Of a stretch of 40,201 nucleotides of DNA, positions 1 to 10,195 are shown in pieces. Numbering within the stretch: the first letter of the stretch is position 1; every line of letters starts with the position of its first letter. The position numbers and the translations under genes are program-made. The notes under the pieces were generated by a model. The model did no database searches. It had not been told where the DNA came from and was given only the letters and a program-made list of their open reading frames with translations. Source of the DNA: CAZCEC01 sp964497615 (lineage in GTDB: Bacteria > Chloroflexota > Anaerolineae > Anaerolineales > UBA6663); the NCBI GenBank assembly GCA_964497615.1, contig CAZCEC010000062.1, positions 1 to 40,201 on the forward strand. The letters are read 5' to 3'.

Positions 1-525
1 GCCCCCATCCGCCCCGTGACGATGGCCAAGGCCAGCCTCAACGATGGGCAGACGCTGTACGCCTTCAACGACCTGTTCATTGGCCCGCGCTCGCACGTCT
101 CGGCCCGCTACCGCATCGAGTTCGACGGGCAGGCCGAGAACCATTCCTCCAGCGGGCTGATTGTGTCTACCGGGGCGGGATCAACGGGCTGGCTGCAATC
201 GGTCGTGAATGGGTCGGTAGGCATCGCGGCCGGCATCACCGGGCTGGAGATCACGCCGCCCGCGCCCGAGAGCTACCGGCTGCCGTGGGAGGCGGATGAG
301 TTGTACTTCGCCGTGCGCGAACCCTTCCGCAGCCGGGTGTCGCAGGCCGGCATCGTGTTTGGCAAGCTGGATGCGCGCCGCCCGCTGGTGCTCCACTCCC
401 ACATGCCGGAGCACGGCGTGATCTTCAGCGACGGGATCGAGAAGGACTACGTGACCTTCAACTCGGGGGCGGTGGCGACCATCGGGCTGGCGGAGCGCAA
501 GGCGCGGCTGGTGGCGCGAGGGTAG
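1..525 (+). CDS. NAD(+) kinase-like protein, C-terminal part (5' end outside window)
   Basis: The frame is open from base 1, so the gene begins upstream; the GTG at 16 is unlikely to be the true start. The visible 174 residues carry a GLIVSTGAGSTGW segment that matches the loop of the diacylglycerol/NAD kinase superfamily, where NAD kinases usually read STPTGSTAY. Residues such as FNDLFIG before it and SDGIEKDYV after it fit the C-terminal beta-sandwich half of that fold. A role in phosphorylating NAD(H) to NADP(H) in the cytoplasm is inferred from this motif only. The GGDG motif of the N-terminal half is not in the window, so a related lipid or sugar kinase-like protein remains possible. It ends 15 bases before the stop of the convergent gene at 541. 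Confidence 0.6.
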   Translation, partial: APIRPVTMAKASLNDGQTLYAFNDLFIGPRSHVSARYRIEFDGQAENHSSSGLIVSTGAGSTGWLQSVVNGSVGIAAGITGLEITPPAPESYRLPWEADELYFAVREPFRSRVSQAGIVFGKLDARRPLVLHSHMPEHGVIFSDGIEKDYVTFNSGAVATIGLAERKARLVARG

Positions 526-540
526 TCCGCCCGGTCAAGT

Positions 541-2151
541 TCAGCGCAGGATCAGCGGCAGGCGGAGGTATGCCAGTGCTTCACCCGCCACGACCTCCAC
601 CGCGCCGACGTCGTAGAAGGTGCCTTGGGGCCGCAAGATTCCACGCTGGTCGATGCTGGGCGCATCGTCGTCGGTGCCGTTGTCAATCGCCGGGCTGTCG
701 AGCTGCGGCAGGTGCGTTTGGGTGGGGCCGCCGTTGTTGGCGAGCGGCTCGAGCTTGAGGTTGAGGTTGCTGCGCGCCACGCCAAAGCCGCAGGTGTTGT
801 CCGATGACAGGCTCCACTGGGAAAAGTCGGGCGGTGTCTCAAACAAGCAATCGCCACCCGTGGGACTGGCGGCGGCGATGACATTGGTGAGGTTCAAATG
901 GGGGCTCGGGTCAACGTTCATGATGCCGCCGCCGTAGTCCGCTTGATTTCCCGACAGCGTGACGTTGCTCAATCGCGCCGTCCCACCGCCTTCGTTTTTT
1001 AACCCGCCGCCATACGTCGCCTCATTCCCAGACAGGGTGACGTTGGTCAGGAACAGGAGGCCGAAGTTGTCGATGCCGCCGCCGTGCGAGGCGCTGTTGG
1101 CTGAGAGCGTGACGCCGGATAGATAGGCCGAGCCCAGGTTGTAGAGACCGGCGCCGTTCGTGGTCTGGGAATTGTCTTGCAGCGTGCTGTTCGTCAAGGT
1201 CAACACCCCCGAGGCGCCCACGTAAATGGCGCCGCCGGATTGCGCGCCGTTCTGCGTGAAGGTGCTGGCCTGGATGGTTGTATGCACATTGTCGATGAGC
1301 AGCGCGCCGCCGTTCCCGTCAGGGTAATTGTTGAACCCAAAATTGTGGTCAAAGGTCGCGCCCGAGATGGACAGCGTAGTGGCCTCCACCTCGCGGCGCG
1401 CGTAAATGGCGCCGCCCGCGCCCGCCTGGTTGTTGACAAACTGCCCGCCCTGGATGATGAGCGGCCCGCTCGACCAGAGTGCGCCGCCGCGCGTTTGAAC
1501 ATCGGCAATGTTGCCCTGGAACAGGCTGCCGTCGAGCAGCAGGATGCCGGGGTTCAGGATGGCGCCGCCGACCGAGGCCGTGTTGCTGAGGAACTGGCTG
1601 TTGTAAATCTGGGTGACACCGAAGGAGTAGATGGCGCCGCCGCCCGCGTTGGCATGGTTGTCGACAAAGGTGGTGGCGGCCACGTAGAGCGATCCAAAAC
1701 TGCGGACAGCGCCGCCCTCACTCTCGGCAAAGGCCCGCGTGAGCACGAGGGCGTTGAGCGTCAGGGTCTTGCCGCCGTTAACGGTGAAGATGCGATAGCT
1801 GTCCGCGCCGTGAATCGTAATTTGGCTGCCGCCGTCGATGGTCAAAACGCCGTCCACGGCCGGCAGGTCGCTGCCCAGCGTGATCGTGCCAGCAAAGTTG
1901 AACTGGATCACATCCGGATCGAAACTCGCCGGTCCGCAATCGGTCGAGGTACCGTTCGCGGCGAGGATCGCTTCCCGCAGGGTGCAATCAAAACCGTCGT
2001 CGACGTAATTGTCCGCGGGGCTGTTTACCGTATACGTGGAGCCGCCCGCGCGCGCGGGCGGCGTGGACCAGAGCGTGCCCGCGACCAGGAGCACGCCAAT
2101 CAGCAACCGCACCAACAGGCTGCCAGCCTTGGGCGTGGAAAGAGTCGACAT
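541..2151 (-). CDS. Secreted parallel beta-helix protein with CSLREA and choice-of-anchor Q regions
   Basis: This 536-residue protein begins with a signal peptide (hydrophobic residues about 12-28, likely cleavage after Ala-Arg-Ala35). A CTLREAI motif at 56-62 is typical of CSLREA-domain exported proteins. Residues about 130-430 hold many GGAI/GGGL turns alternating with FxxN and LSGN segments, the signature of polymorphic outer membrane (Pmp) type repeats that form right-handed beta-helices. The end has SPAIDNG, DQRG and DVGAVE, as in choice-of-anchor Q domains, and finishes in YLRLPLILR. A GAGG ribosome site lies about 8 bases before the ATG. It probably acts at the cell surface in adhesion or polymer binding; no catalytic residues are evident. 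It stands alone, downstream of the glycan operon. Confidence 0.85.
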   Translation of the reverse strand: MSTLSTPKAGSLLVRLLIGVLLVAGTLWSTPPARAGGSTYTVNSPADNYVDDGFDCTLREAILAANGTSTDCGPASFDPDVIQFNFAGTITLGSDLPAVDGVLTIDGGSQITIHGADSYRIFTVNGGKTLTLNALVLTRAFAESEGGAVRSFGSLYVAATTFVDNHANAGGGAIYSFGVTQIYNSQFLSNTASVGGAILNPGILLLDGSLFQGNIADVQTRGGALWSSGPLIIQGGQFVNNQAGAGGAIYARREVEATTLSISGATFDHNFGFNNYPDGNGGALLIDNVHTTIQASTFTQNGAQSGGAIYVGASGVLTLTNSTLQDNSQTTNGAGLYNLGSAYLSGVTLSANSASHGGGIDNFGLLFLTNVTLSGNEATYGGGLKNEGGGTARLSNVTLSGNQADYGGGIMNVDPSPHLNLTNVIAAASPTGGDCLFETPPDFSQWSLSSDNTCGFGVARSNLNLKLEPLANNGGPTQTHLPQLDSPAIDNGTDDDAPSIDQRGILRPQGTFYDVGAVEVVAGEALAYLRLPLILR

Positions 2152-2352
2152 GCGTGCCTCGCTCGCTTCCCAGAACCACGGCGTCTTCCACTTGGCGCTC
2201 CCCCCACGCTGCTCAACCGCCGCCGCCCAAGTCTACTCCCTGTGGCGATGGCCGTCATCCGTACCCCGGTCCTGCCCAACCGACACCGGCCTGGCGTCGC
2301 CGGGGCCTGCCTCTGCTCGCCGGGAACAACGAGATGAGGGTTGGCGTCGGCG
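2152..2352. other. Intergenic region without a gene between GH35-type and beta-helix genes
   Basis: About 200 bases separate the end of the glycan operon from the beta-helix gene. Imperfect GC-rich stems are present around 2280-2305, but no clear U-tract terminator or consensus promoter was found. Confidence 0.5.
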
Positions 2353-4686
2353 CTAGCCCGCGCCCCCTGGCAGGTCCGCGCGCAGCACAATCTGCCCGGT
2401 CTGGCCCCGCACCTCCACGCGCCGGCCCGCGCCCGAATCCGCCAGCGTGACGGCGTCGTCGCACCGCCAGCCGGCCAGGGTCAGCTCGGCAGTGAAGGCC
2501 GCCTGGGAGGTAGTGAGCACGAGCGCGCCGCCGGTCTCGGCCACGCCCGTAATCTCGGCCGTTGCATAGTGCAGGAGGATGCCGGGCCGCACCTGCCACT
2601 CCAGGGGCAAAATCAGCCCCTGCCGCGCCGGCAGATGCGCCGGGTGGCCGCCCAACAGCGCCGCGCCGTGGTGGACAATGGTCGTTTCCACGGGGTCGTC
2701 CTGGTAGTTGTTGATAAATAGGAAGCTGCCGCTCGGGCCGCGGCTCAGGCGCACGTCCACCCAGTTGCTGACCGTGAAGGCCGGCGGACAATCGGCCTTG
2801 AGCGCCATCCGGTGCAGGATGTCCAGGTCTTCCAGCAGGTAGAGCGGCATGGCCGCGCCCAGCCACATGGCTCGGCCCGCGCCAGCCGATTGGACGAAAC
2901 CGACCGCCTCGCCGTCCCCGCGCGCGGCGAAGACTTCATCGAACTGGCCGGTGTAGGTCTCCACAAAAGAGGCGGGGACGTGCTGATAGCCAAAGGCGCG
3001 GATGGCGCTGGGGGTGAAAGGCGGGTCGCTGAGGATGGACTGGACGCCCAGCGCCGCCTGAAGGATGGTGCAGGGCTGCCCGTCTTCGTCCGCCACGCAC
3101 ATCCGCCCGGCGGCGACGAGCCGGCCGCCGCGGTGCAGGTAGTCCACGAGCTTGCGCTGGACGGGGGCGGGGCAGCGCTGGTCGAGCATCACCCAGCAGT
3201 GCGGGGTCGCGGCCGGGTCCAGCGCGGCGCGTTCCAGGTCGAGGGCGCGGAAGGGCCGATGGGTTAGCGCCAGGCTGCGCGCCAGCATGTCGAACAGCAC
3301 CGTTTCGCGCTGGTGGGTGAGGACGCGGGTGCGCTCCTGGGTGAACTCGTTGTTCACTTCGGTCAGGAAGTCGTCCAGCACGAAGCCGAGCGTGGTGACC
3401 GTTTCGGGGCGCGCCTCGACCAGGGCGCGGCCGTAGGCGGAGAGCACGCGGGACAGCCGGGGGTAGCGCTGATAGTGCCGCCGCAGCGTGCCATCCACGC
3501 GCACGGGGTGGCCCCAGTCGTGCCGCCGGGTGGGGCTGAGGAGCGGGTCGTTCTCGCCATCGGTGAAGAGATAGTGATTGATGGCCCGCATGCCGGAGGA
3601 CAGGCACAGCCGGGTGTGCAGGTCGAACAGCGACGCCTGTCCGTTGTCAAAGTCGCCCACGCCGCCGGACTGAAACTCCACCGAGAACAGCGCCTGCTCC
3701 GGGCGCTGCAGGGCCGTGGTCATCTCGTTGACCAGCAGCAGTTGGTGGAAGTTGCCTTCGCCGATCGCGCCCGGGTAAACGTCGGTGGCGCTCACCATGC
3801 CTTCCAGCCGCATCACCTCGATAAGCTGCGACAGGCCGATGGGGAAGGTCTTGCCGCCGTTGGCGAAGCCGTGAATGTTGACGATGGGCGGGACCTCCAG
3901 CCCGCAGGCGCGGGCCTCGTCCCACAGCCACTGGGCATACTCGCGCAGATAGTCCCGGTAGAACACCCGGTAGTCCTCCACGACGCGGGCGCCGTGCGGC
4001 TCGGCGGGCGCGCGCAGGGCGTCGCCCAGCCAACGCTCCAGGTCGTCCGCGGGGTAGCGCTTCGCCAGCCGCGCCCCATAGCGGCTGCGCAAGTGGGCGG
4101 CGAACCGCGCGAGCGTGTCCGGGTTAGTGTCCAGGATGTTGCGGACCCAATGGATCATCCCCATCTCGTTGTCGAGCTGGACCATGAGGATGCGGCCGCC
4201 GCGCGTCACCTGGCGCGGGGCCAGCACGGCAAACACCGCCCGGTACCAATCGCGCACGGAGCTCAGAAAGTCGGGGTGCAGATAGCTGGCGATGTTCTCG
4301 GCCTTGCCGGCCTGGTTGATAAAGGCCGCCTGCGGATGGCGAGCGAACACCCACGGGGGGATGCCCTCGTTGATGGTTTCGGCCATGATGTATGGGCCGG
4401 GCCGCGCGATGATCCAGAAGCCCATCTCGGCCGCCAGGTCCAGGAAGCCGGCCAGGTTGCGCATTGGGTGGCTGCGGCCGTCGAGGTCGCTCTCGCCTTC
4501 CGCCCACTGGTGCCACAGCCAGGGGATGTAGGCGGCCAGGGCGTTGAAGCCCGCCCCTTGCAGCAGGCCTAGCCGGTGCCGCCACTGGTCCGCGGGCGTG
4601 CGGAAGTAGTGAAACTCCCCGGCCTGGATGAGCACCGGTTCATCGTCCAGCCAGAACTGGCCGTCGCGCACGGCGAAGCTAGGCAC
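2353..4686 (-). CDS. GH35-type beta-galactosidase-like glycoside hydrolase
   Basis: The protein has 777 residues and no signal peptide, so it is probably cytoplasmic. The N-terminal half is a clan-A TIM barrel: AGEFHYFRTP at 22-31, RPGPYIMAE at 95-103, the acid/base motif LDNEMG with Glu174, and a likely nucleophile Glu337 in FSVEFQSGG. GH35 members normally read QIENEYG and retain beta-galactosidase or exo-beta-glucosaminidase activity; the motifs here are divergent, so the substrate is uncertain and a GH42-like activity cannot be excluded. The C-terminal 250 residues look like beta domains. Translation starts at a GTG with a strong AAGGAGG, and the start overlaps the upstream stop by 8 bases (GTGCCTAG). 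It is the last gene of the glycan operon, where it may trim terminal sugars from imported oligosaccharides. Confidence 0.82.
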   Translation of the reverse strand: MPSFAVRDGQFWLDDEPVLIQAGEFHYFRTPADQWRHRLGLLQGAGFNALAAYIPWLWHQWAEGESDLDGRSHPMRNLAGFLDLAAEMGFWIIARPGPYIMAETINEGIPPWVFARHPQAAFINQAGKAENIASYLHPDFLSSVRDWYRAVFAVLAPRQVTRGGRILMVQLDNEMGMIHWVRNILDTNPDTLARFAAHLRSRYGARLAKRYPADDLERWLGDALRAPAEPHGARVVEDYRVFYRDYLREYAQWLWDEARACGLEVPPIVNIHGFANGGKTFPIGLSQLIEVMRLEGMVSATDVYPGAIGEGNFHQLLLVNEMTTALQRPEQALFSVEFQSGGVGDFDNGQASLFDLHTRLCLSSGMRAINHYLFTDGENDPLLSPTRRHDWGHPVRVDGTLRRHYQRYPRLSRVLSAYGRALVEARPETVTTLGFVLDDFLTEVNNEFTQERTRVLTHQRETVLFDMLARSLALTHRPFRALDLERAALDPAATPHCWVMLDQRCPAPVQRKLVDYLHRGGRLVAAGRMCVADEDGQPCTILQAALGVQSILSDPPFTPSAIRAFGYQHVPASFVETYTGQFDEVFAARGDGEAVGFVQSAGAGRAMWLGAAMPLYLLEDLDILHRMALKADCPPAFTVSNWVDVRLSRGPSGSFLFINNYQDDPVETTIVHHGAALLGGHPAHLPARQGLILPLEWQVRPGILLHYATAEITGVAETGGALVLTTSQAAFTAELTLAGWRCDDAVTLADSGAGRRVEVRGQTGQIVLRADLPGGAG

Positions 4687-5894
4687 TGCGCCCTCCTTCT
4701 CGCTCGGAAAAGCCCAGGACGGCCAGCGCCGCCTGGATGCTGGGGCTGTGGGTGTAGGCCTCCCAGATCAGCCCCGTGAGGTGATTTTCGATCATGATCA
4801 TCGAGCAGCCCTTGTCGATCCCGTACAGGGCCCGGCTGTGCCAGGGCGGCGAGACATCCAGGTTGTAGGCATCGTAGAAGCCATAAGGTCCCCAGGTCTG
4901 CGGATGGTGGTCATAGAGAAAGCGGGCCATGGCCGCCGCTTCATCGGGGGCGAACGGCAGCGCGCCCAGCGCGGCGTAGATGCACACCGTGCCGTTGTGC
5001 TGCGGCGGGTGCAAGGAGGGGGCGCTGCCGGAGACGTAGTAGCCGTCCGGGCTGTCGCCCGCGCTGAGGCCCCAGCTATTGGCGTGATAGGTCCTGTACT
5101 GTGCGGCGTGCGCCATGCAGAACGCGCGGTTGGCCAGGGCGGCCCGGCGCGTGTTCTCGAACCAGTCCACGCCATCCGGGTCGAGGCAGCGGCGCGTGTC
5201 GAGCCAGGCCTCGCTGTACAGGTAGGCGAACAGGTTGCCGCCGGGGTTGACGATGACGGGCTGGCCGGCGAACTCGCGGGTGGGGCGCGCAAAGCCCCGG
5301 TACAGACGGGCCGCCAGGGCCGGGTCCAGGCGGGGGGCGGCCTGCAGGTACATCATCTTCTGCTCGGCGGCCATGTCCCAACGGCTGATGAAGCCCGGCT
5401 CGCCGGAGACGTAGTCGCCGCGCCGGTCGGGGTTGTAGGCCATGCGGAACAGCGCGCGGCCCGCGTCTTCGAAGACGAAGTGCCGCCAGTCCACCCGGGC
5501 CAGCAACTCTTCAGCCAGTTCGGTGATGACGGGGTCGCCAAAGTAGGCGGCGGCGGTGATGACGCCGTTGAGGCACAGGGCGGTGTCGATGGTGGAATAC
5601 TCGCACTGCCGGCGGCGCTCGGCGCTGTCCAGGTGCAGGAAGTGGGCAAAGAAGCCGTGGTAATGGGGGGCGCGGCGCAGCAGGGTGAGCAGGGTGCCGC
5701 GCGTCAGGTCCAGGGCCGCCTGCCGTCCGAGGAAGCCGCGCGCCTCGCCGATGACCCAGGCGCAGAGGGCAAACCCTGTGCTGGCGATGGAGGCGACGCG
5801 CGGGTTCTTGGTCGAGTCGACGGTCAGGCCATAGCCGGGGCTGGCGGGGTCCTGGTTGGTATAGGCGAAGTAGAAATCGAACGATCCCTTGAGT

Positions 5895-5923
<29 letters not shown>
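4679..5923 (-). CDS. Cytoplasmic GH144-type (glycoamylase-like, PF10091) glycoside hydrolase
   Basis: This 414-residue protein matches the glycoamylase-like family: SPGYGLTVD and ASIASTGFAL near residues 28-55, STIDTALCLNGV, a WGPYGFYDAYN segment, and GIDKGCSMIMIENHLTGLIWE near the C-terminus. Characterised GH144 members are endo-beta-1,2-glucanases with an (alpha/alpha)6 barrel. Unlike its paralogue at 6957 it has no signal peptide, so it should act inside the cell on imported oligosaccharides. The GTG start has a GGAG about 6 bases upstream and overlaps the LacI stop by 29 bases; the stop overlaps the next start by 8 bases. The paralogue's EVSSIDTA is CEYSTIDTA here, so a shift in specificity towards short substrates is possible. 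The linkage cut is inferred, not shown. Confidence 0.82.
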
Positions 5924-6944
<1,021 letters not shown>

Positions 6945-6956
6945 CCAGACAGGCTC

Positions 6957-8366
6957 CTACGGGGTGCGGGTGAAGTGCAGGCGCGCCAGCCCCTGCACAA
7001 TGTTCGCTTGAGTCATGGTGTAGACATACACCTGGTCGTTCTCGTAATTCGCCAGCATCAGCAGCGAGATGCCCTTGTCAATCCCAATCACGTCTGGCGC
7101 AAACCAGTCGCGGCTCAGGTTGTAGGCGTCCTGAAAGCCATACGGCCCGTTGAGCCGGTCGAGCGCATAGTAGTTCAGCATCGCGGCCTGGGCCGGCTCG
7201 GGGACGAAGATGATCGAGCCGATGGCCCCGGCGGGCGGCACGGTGTCGTCCACCACGTGCGCCTGGTTGTCGAACCCGGAGGGCGGCGCGCCGTACAGGC
7301 CGTTGTAGCCGTCCGGGCCGTCGCTGGCCGTCAGGCCCCAGGCCGCCGCGCCGATCGTCTCGTATTCGTCCTCCACGCTCAGGGCAAAGTTGACGTGGGC
7401 CAGGGAGGCTTCCACCGAGTTGTCGAACCAGTTGACGCCGTCCCGGTCAGTGTACTCCCGGAAGTCGATCCACGCGTGGCTGAACTGATAAGTGAACAGC
7501 GACCCGAACCAGGAGTGGATGAAACGCTGGCCGGTCCCAAACTTGGAGCGGTGCCGGGTGAAGGTGTAATAGGTCGTCTCGTCCACCGGGTGCGTGTCGG
7601 ACCCGGCGGCCAGCACGTAGAGCATGAGCTGCTCGGCGTAGAAGTCCCAATGGCCGGAGAAGCCGCTCTCCGGCCGGTAGGCCATGTAGAACATCTGGCG
7701 CGACTCATCCACGAACCACGGCCAGTTGACCTCGTCGTAGAGCGCCACGGCCTTGGCCTCGATCTCGCCGCCGAAGTATTCCCCGGCCGAGAGCACGCCC
7801 ATCAGCAGGATCGCGGTGTCGATGCTCGAAACTTCGCTCTCCCAGGCGCGCTTGCCGGTGTGCTGGTCCACAAAGTGGTAGTAGAAGCCCTCGGTGCGCT
7901 CCAGGCTCAGCAGGGTGTCCAGGGTGCGGCTCACACGCTCCTGGCCCTGGGCGAAGGTGATGTAGCCCTTGTCGATGCCGATCAGGTAGGCGGTCAGCCC
8001 GAAGCCCACCGAGGCGATGCTGGCGATGCCTTCGGAGCCGGGGTAGCGGTCGCGGATCAGGCCGTAGCCGGGGCTGTCCACGTCGGTGTTGGCCTGCTCC
8101 CAGAAGAAATCGAAGGCGCCGCGCATCTCGTAGGCGATGACGTCGCCAATCTGCGCTGGCGTGGGGGTGGGGGCCTGGGTGGGGGCCAGGGTGGCCGAGG
8201 GGACGAGTGAAGCCGTCGGGGCCGGTGTGAGCGTGGCGACCGGTGTGAGGCTGGGGGCTGAGGTGACGCTCGGCGGCGGGGTGTCGGGGGCGGCCGGGGT
8301 GACGATGCGCGGCGCGGCGCAGGCGGCCAGGAGCATGGCCGCCAGGCACAGGGCGAGCTTATTCAC
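6957..8366 (-). CDS. Secreted GH144-type lipoprotein, probable endo-beta-glucanase
   Basis: From the GTG at 8366 the protein has 469 residues and begins with a lipoprotein signal ending in LLAAC (Cys16), then a Pro/Thr/Ala-rich linker to about residue 75. The rest is a glycoamylase-like (PF10091/GH144) domain: SPGYGLIRDR, EGIASIASVGFGL, EVSSIDTAILLMGVLSAGEYF, AAWGLTASDGPDGY, GPYGFQDAYN and IDKGISLLMLANYEN. Characterised GH144 enzymes are endo-beta-1,2-glucanases. The lipobox suggests anchoring on the outside of the membrane, where it could fragment polymer for the transporters encoded upstream. The chosen GTG overlaps the permease stop by 8 bases (GTGAATAA) and gives a normal signal peptide. 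A longer start at 8399 adds 11 residues and is less likely. Confidence 0.85.
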   Translation of the reverse strand: MNKLALCLAAMLLAACAAPRIVTPAAPDTPPPSVTSAPSLTPVATLTPAPTASLVPSATLAPTQAPTPTPAQIGDVIAYEMRGAFDFFWEQANTDVDSPGYGLIRDRYPGSEGIASIASVGFGLTAYLIGIDKGYITFAQGQERVSRTLDTLLSLERTEGFYYHFVDQHTGKRAWESEVSSIDTAILLMGVLSAGEYFGGEIEAKAVALYDEVNWPWFVDESRQMFYMAYRPESGFSGHWDFYAEQLMLYVLAAGSDTHPVDETTYYTFTRHRSKFGTGQRFIHSWFGSLFTYQFSHAWIDFREYTDRDGVNWFDNSVEASLAHVNFALSVEDEYETIGAAAWGLTASDGPDGYNGLYGAPPSGFDNQAHVVDDTVPPAGAIGSIIFVPEPAQAAMLNYYALDRLNGPYGFQDAYNLSRDWFAPDVIGIDKGISLLMLANYENDQVYVYTMTQANIVQGLARLHFTRTP

Positions 8367-9345
8367 CCGTGATACCTGCCCGCTCGACGGACTCGACAAA
8401 CCACTTCTGCATAACGAAGTACATGATCAGCAGGGGCAGGATGTTGAGGAAGGTGCCGCTCAGCTTGACGGCCTCGTTGAGGCGGTCGAAGATGTTCACC
8501 GTGCCGGGCGGGTACAGGTTCTCATACGCCTGCACGAACTTGGACAACTGCATGGGCAGGGTTTGCAGCCCGCCCTCCAGGAAGATCACGGTCAGGTAGG
8601 TCTCGTTCCAATACCACACGATGGAAAAGATGATGGAGACCACGAAGGCCGGGATGGCGGCGGGCAGGGCGATCTGCACGAAGATCTTGAGATCGGAAGC
8701 GCCGTCCAGCCGCGCGGCTTCTTCCAGCACCTTGGGCAGGGTGCTGAAGGTCTGGTAGAAGATCAGGATGAAGATGGCGCTCTTGAAGCCCTGCCCCAGC
8801 ATGGCCGGGAAGATGAGCGAGCGGATGTCGCCCAGCAGCCCCAGGTCCTTGTAGGTGAGCATCTGCGGGAGCACCGTGTTCTGGGCCGGGATGATGAACG
8901 TAATCAGGATCAGGCCCATCACCAGGCCCTTGCCCCAGAAGCGGTAGCGGGCCAGCCCATAGCCCACCAGCGAGCACACCGCGGCCTGGATGACCGATGG
9001 CACGACGGCCACCAGGATGGACGCCAGCAGGGTGGTGGGGTAGTCGAGCACCCGGTAGGCGCGGGCATAGTTGCCCAGGTAGAACTCGGTGGGCACCCAC
9101 TGCACCATCGGGTTCAGCAGGTCGTCCATGCTCTTGAAGCTGGTGACCAGCATGAACAGCACCGGGTACAGGTACACAAAGCCGATGGCGATGAGCAGCA
9201 GGTATAGCAGCCAGGTGAAGATCAGGCCGTAGCTGGCGCGGCTGCCCAGCAGCAGCGGCCGCAGCCAGTCGCGCCACACCCCCGCCGCCCGCGCCGCGGG
9301 CAGCCTAGTCCTGAGCTTGGAGACGCCGGTCGCGAAGGAGGACAT
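8359..9345 (-). CDS. Carbohydrate ABC transporter permease, MalG type (second permease pair)
   Basis: From the ATG at 9345 the product has 328 residues with six predicted membrane segments. The cytoplasmic EAA loop reads EEAARLDGASDLKIFVQIALP, which is the contact site for an ABC ATPase in MalF/MalG-type importers. Residues SFKSMDDL and NYARAYRVLDYPTTLLASILV after the first membrane helix fit the MalG branch. The start overlaps the previous permease by 41 bases; a start at 9411 would add a non-conserved Ser/Cys-rich extension. It should pair with the permease at 9305-10195 to form one sugar channel. No ATPase gene is nearby. The substrate is inferred from the adjacent glucanase genes. Confidence 0.9.
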   Translation of the reverse strand: MSSFATGVSKLRTRLPAARAAGVWRDWLRPLLLGSRASYGLIFTWLLYLLLIAIGFVYLYPVLFMLVTSFKSMDDLLNPMVQWVPTEFYLGNYARAYRVLDYPTTLLASILVAVVPSVIQAAVCSLVGYGLARYRFWGKGLVMGLILITFIIPAQNTVLPQMLTYKDLGLLGDIRSLIFPAMLGQGFKSAIFILIFYQTFSTLPKVLEEAARLDGASDLKIFVQIALPAAIPAFVVSIIFSIVWYWNETYLTVIFLEGGLQTLPMQLSKFVQAYENLYPPGTVNIFDRLNEAVKLSGTFLNILPLLIMYFVMQKWFVESVERAGITGE

Positions 9346-10195
9346 AGAACACCGCCAATAGGGCCAGCAAGACCCCGAAGAAGAGGAACGACATGGCGCT
9401 GGCATAGCCAATGCCGCCCTCCACCGCGTAGGTCTGACCGTAGATGTATTTGACCACCTTGTTCTCGGAGAAGTGCGACAAGGTGATGATGGTATAGGCC
9501 GCGATGATGAGGGTGGTGGTGGACAGCGACGGCAGGGTGATCTTCCAGAACATCTCCCAGGCCGTGGCGCCGTCGATGGCCGCCGCCTCGTAGATGCTGC
9601 GGTCGATCTTTTGCAGGCTGGACAGGTAGATCAGGATCTGCACCCCGGAGAACCACAGGATGAGGATGAACGAGGTGAGCAGGTACTGCACCGGGTTGCG
9701 CAGGTAGCGCGGCAGGTCGGCCAGGAAGGCGGTGAGGGCGGCCGAATTGGCGACGCCCGGCACCGAGGTGGCCCCCTGGGCAGTGAGCTCCTGGATGACG
9801 GGGCCGCTGGTGATGACCACCGGCAGGAAGAAGATGATGCGGAACAGGCCCTTGCCGCGGAACTTGAGATTGAGCAGCAGGGCGATGAGCATGGAGAAGA
9901 TCAGCACGATGGGCACCGAGACGGCCGTCTCGATGGCGTAGCCGATGAGCAGCTCGATAAAGGTGGGGTCGGTGAACAGGGCGCGCGAGTAGTTGCTCCA
10001 CTCCACGAAGTTGAGCTGAATGCCGGTGGCCGAGACCACCACCTGGTTCAGACTGTAGGCAAAGGTCTGCGCCAGGGGCGCCAGCGTGAAGAGGATGAAG
10101 CCCACTACCCAGAGCAGGATGAAGAGATAGCCGGTGAGCGCTTCGCGGGCGCGCAGGGTGAGGCGGCTGCGGCGCGCGGCAGGCGTGGCGGTCAT
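9305..10195 (-). CDS. Sugar ABC transporter permease, MalF type (second permease pair)
   Basis: The 296-residue protein starts at the ATG at 10195, which overlaps the DUF5696 stop as ATGA and has a strong GGGAGG ribosome site about 7 bases upstream. It has an N-terminal cytoplasmic stretch, six hydrophobic segments and an EAA loop (YEAAAIDGATAWEMFWKITLP). Together with the next permease it would form a heterodimeric sugar channel. The open frame continues upstream to 10414, but that extension lies inside the DUF5696 coding region and is Arg/Ala/Gly-rich, so it was rejected. It may be served by either of the two solute-binding proteins of the locus. Confidence 0.9.
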   Translation of the reverse strand: MTATPAARRSRLTLRAREALTGYLFILLWVVGFILFTLAPLAQTFAYSLNQVVVSATGIQLNFVEWSNYSRALFTDPTFIELLIGYAIETAVSVPIVLIFSMLIALLLNLKFRGKGLFRIIFFLPVVITSGPVIQELTAQGATSVPGVANSAALTAFLADLPRYLRNPVQYLLTSFILILWFSGVQILIYLSSLQKIDRSIYEAAAIDGATAWEMFWKITLPSLSTTTLIIAAYTIITLSHFSENKVVKYIYGQTYAVEGGIGYASAMSFLFFGVLLALLAVFYVLLRDRRLQAQD

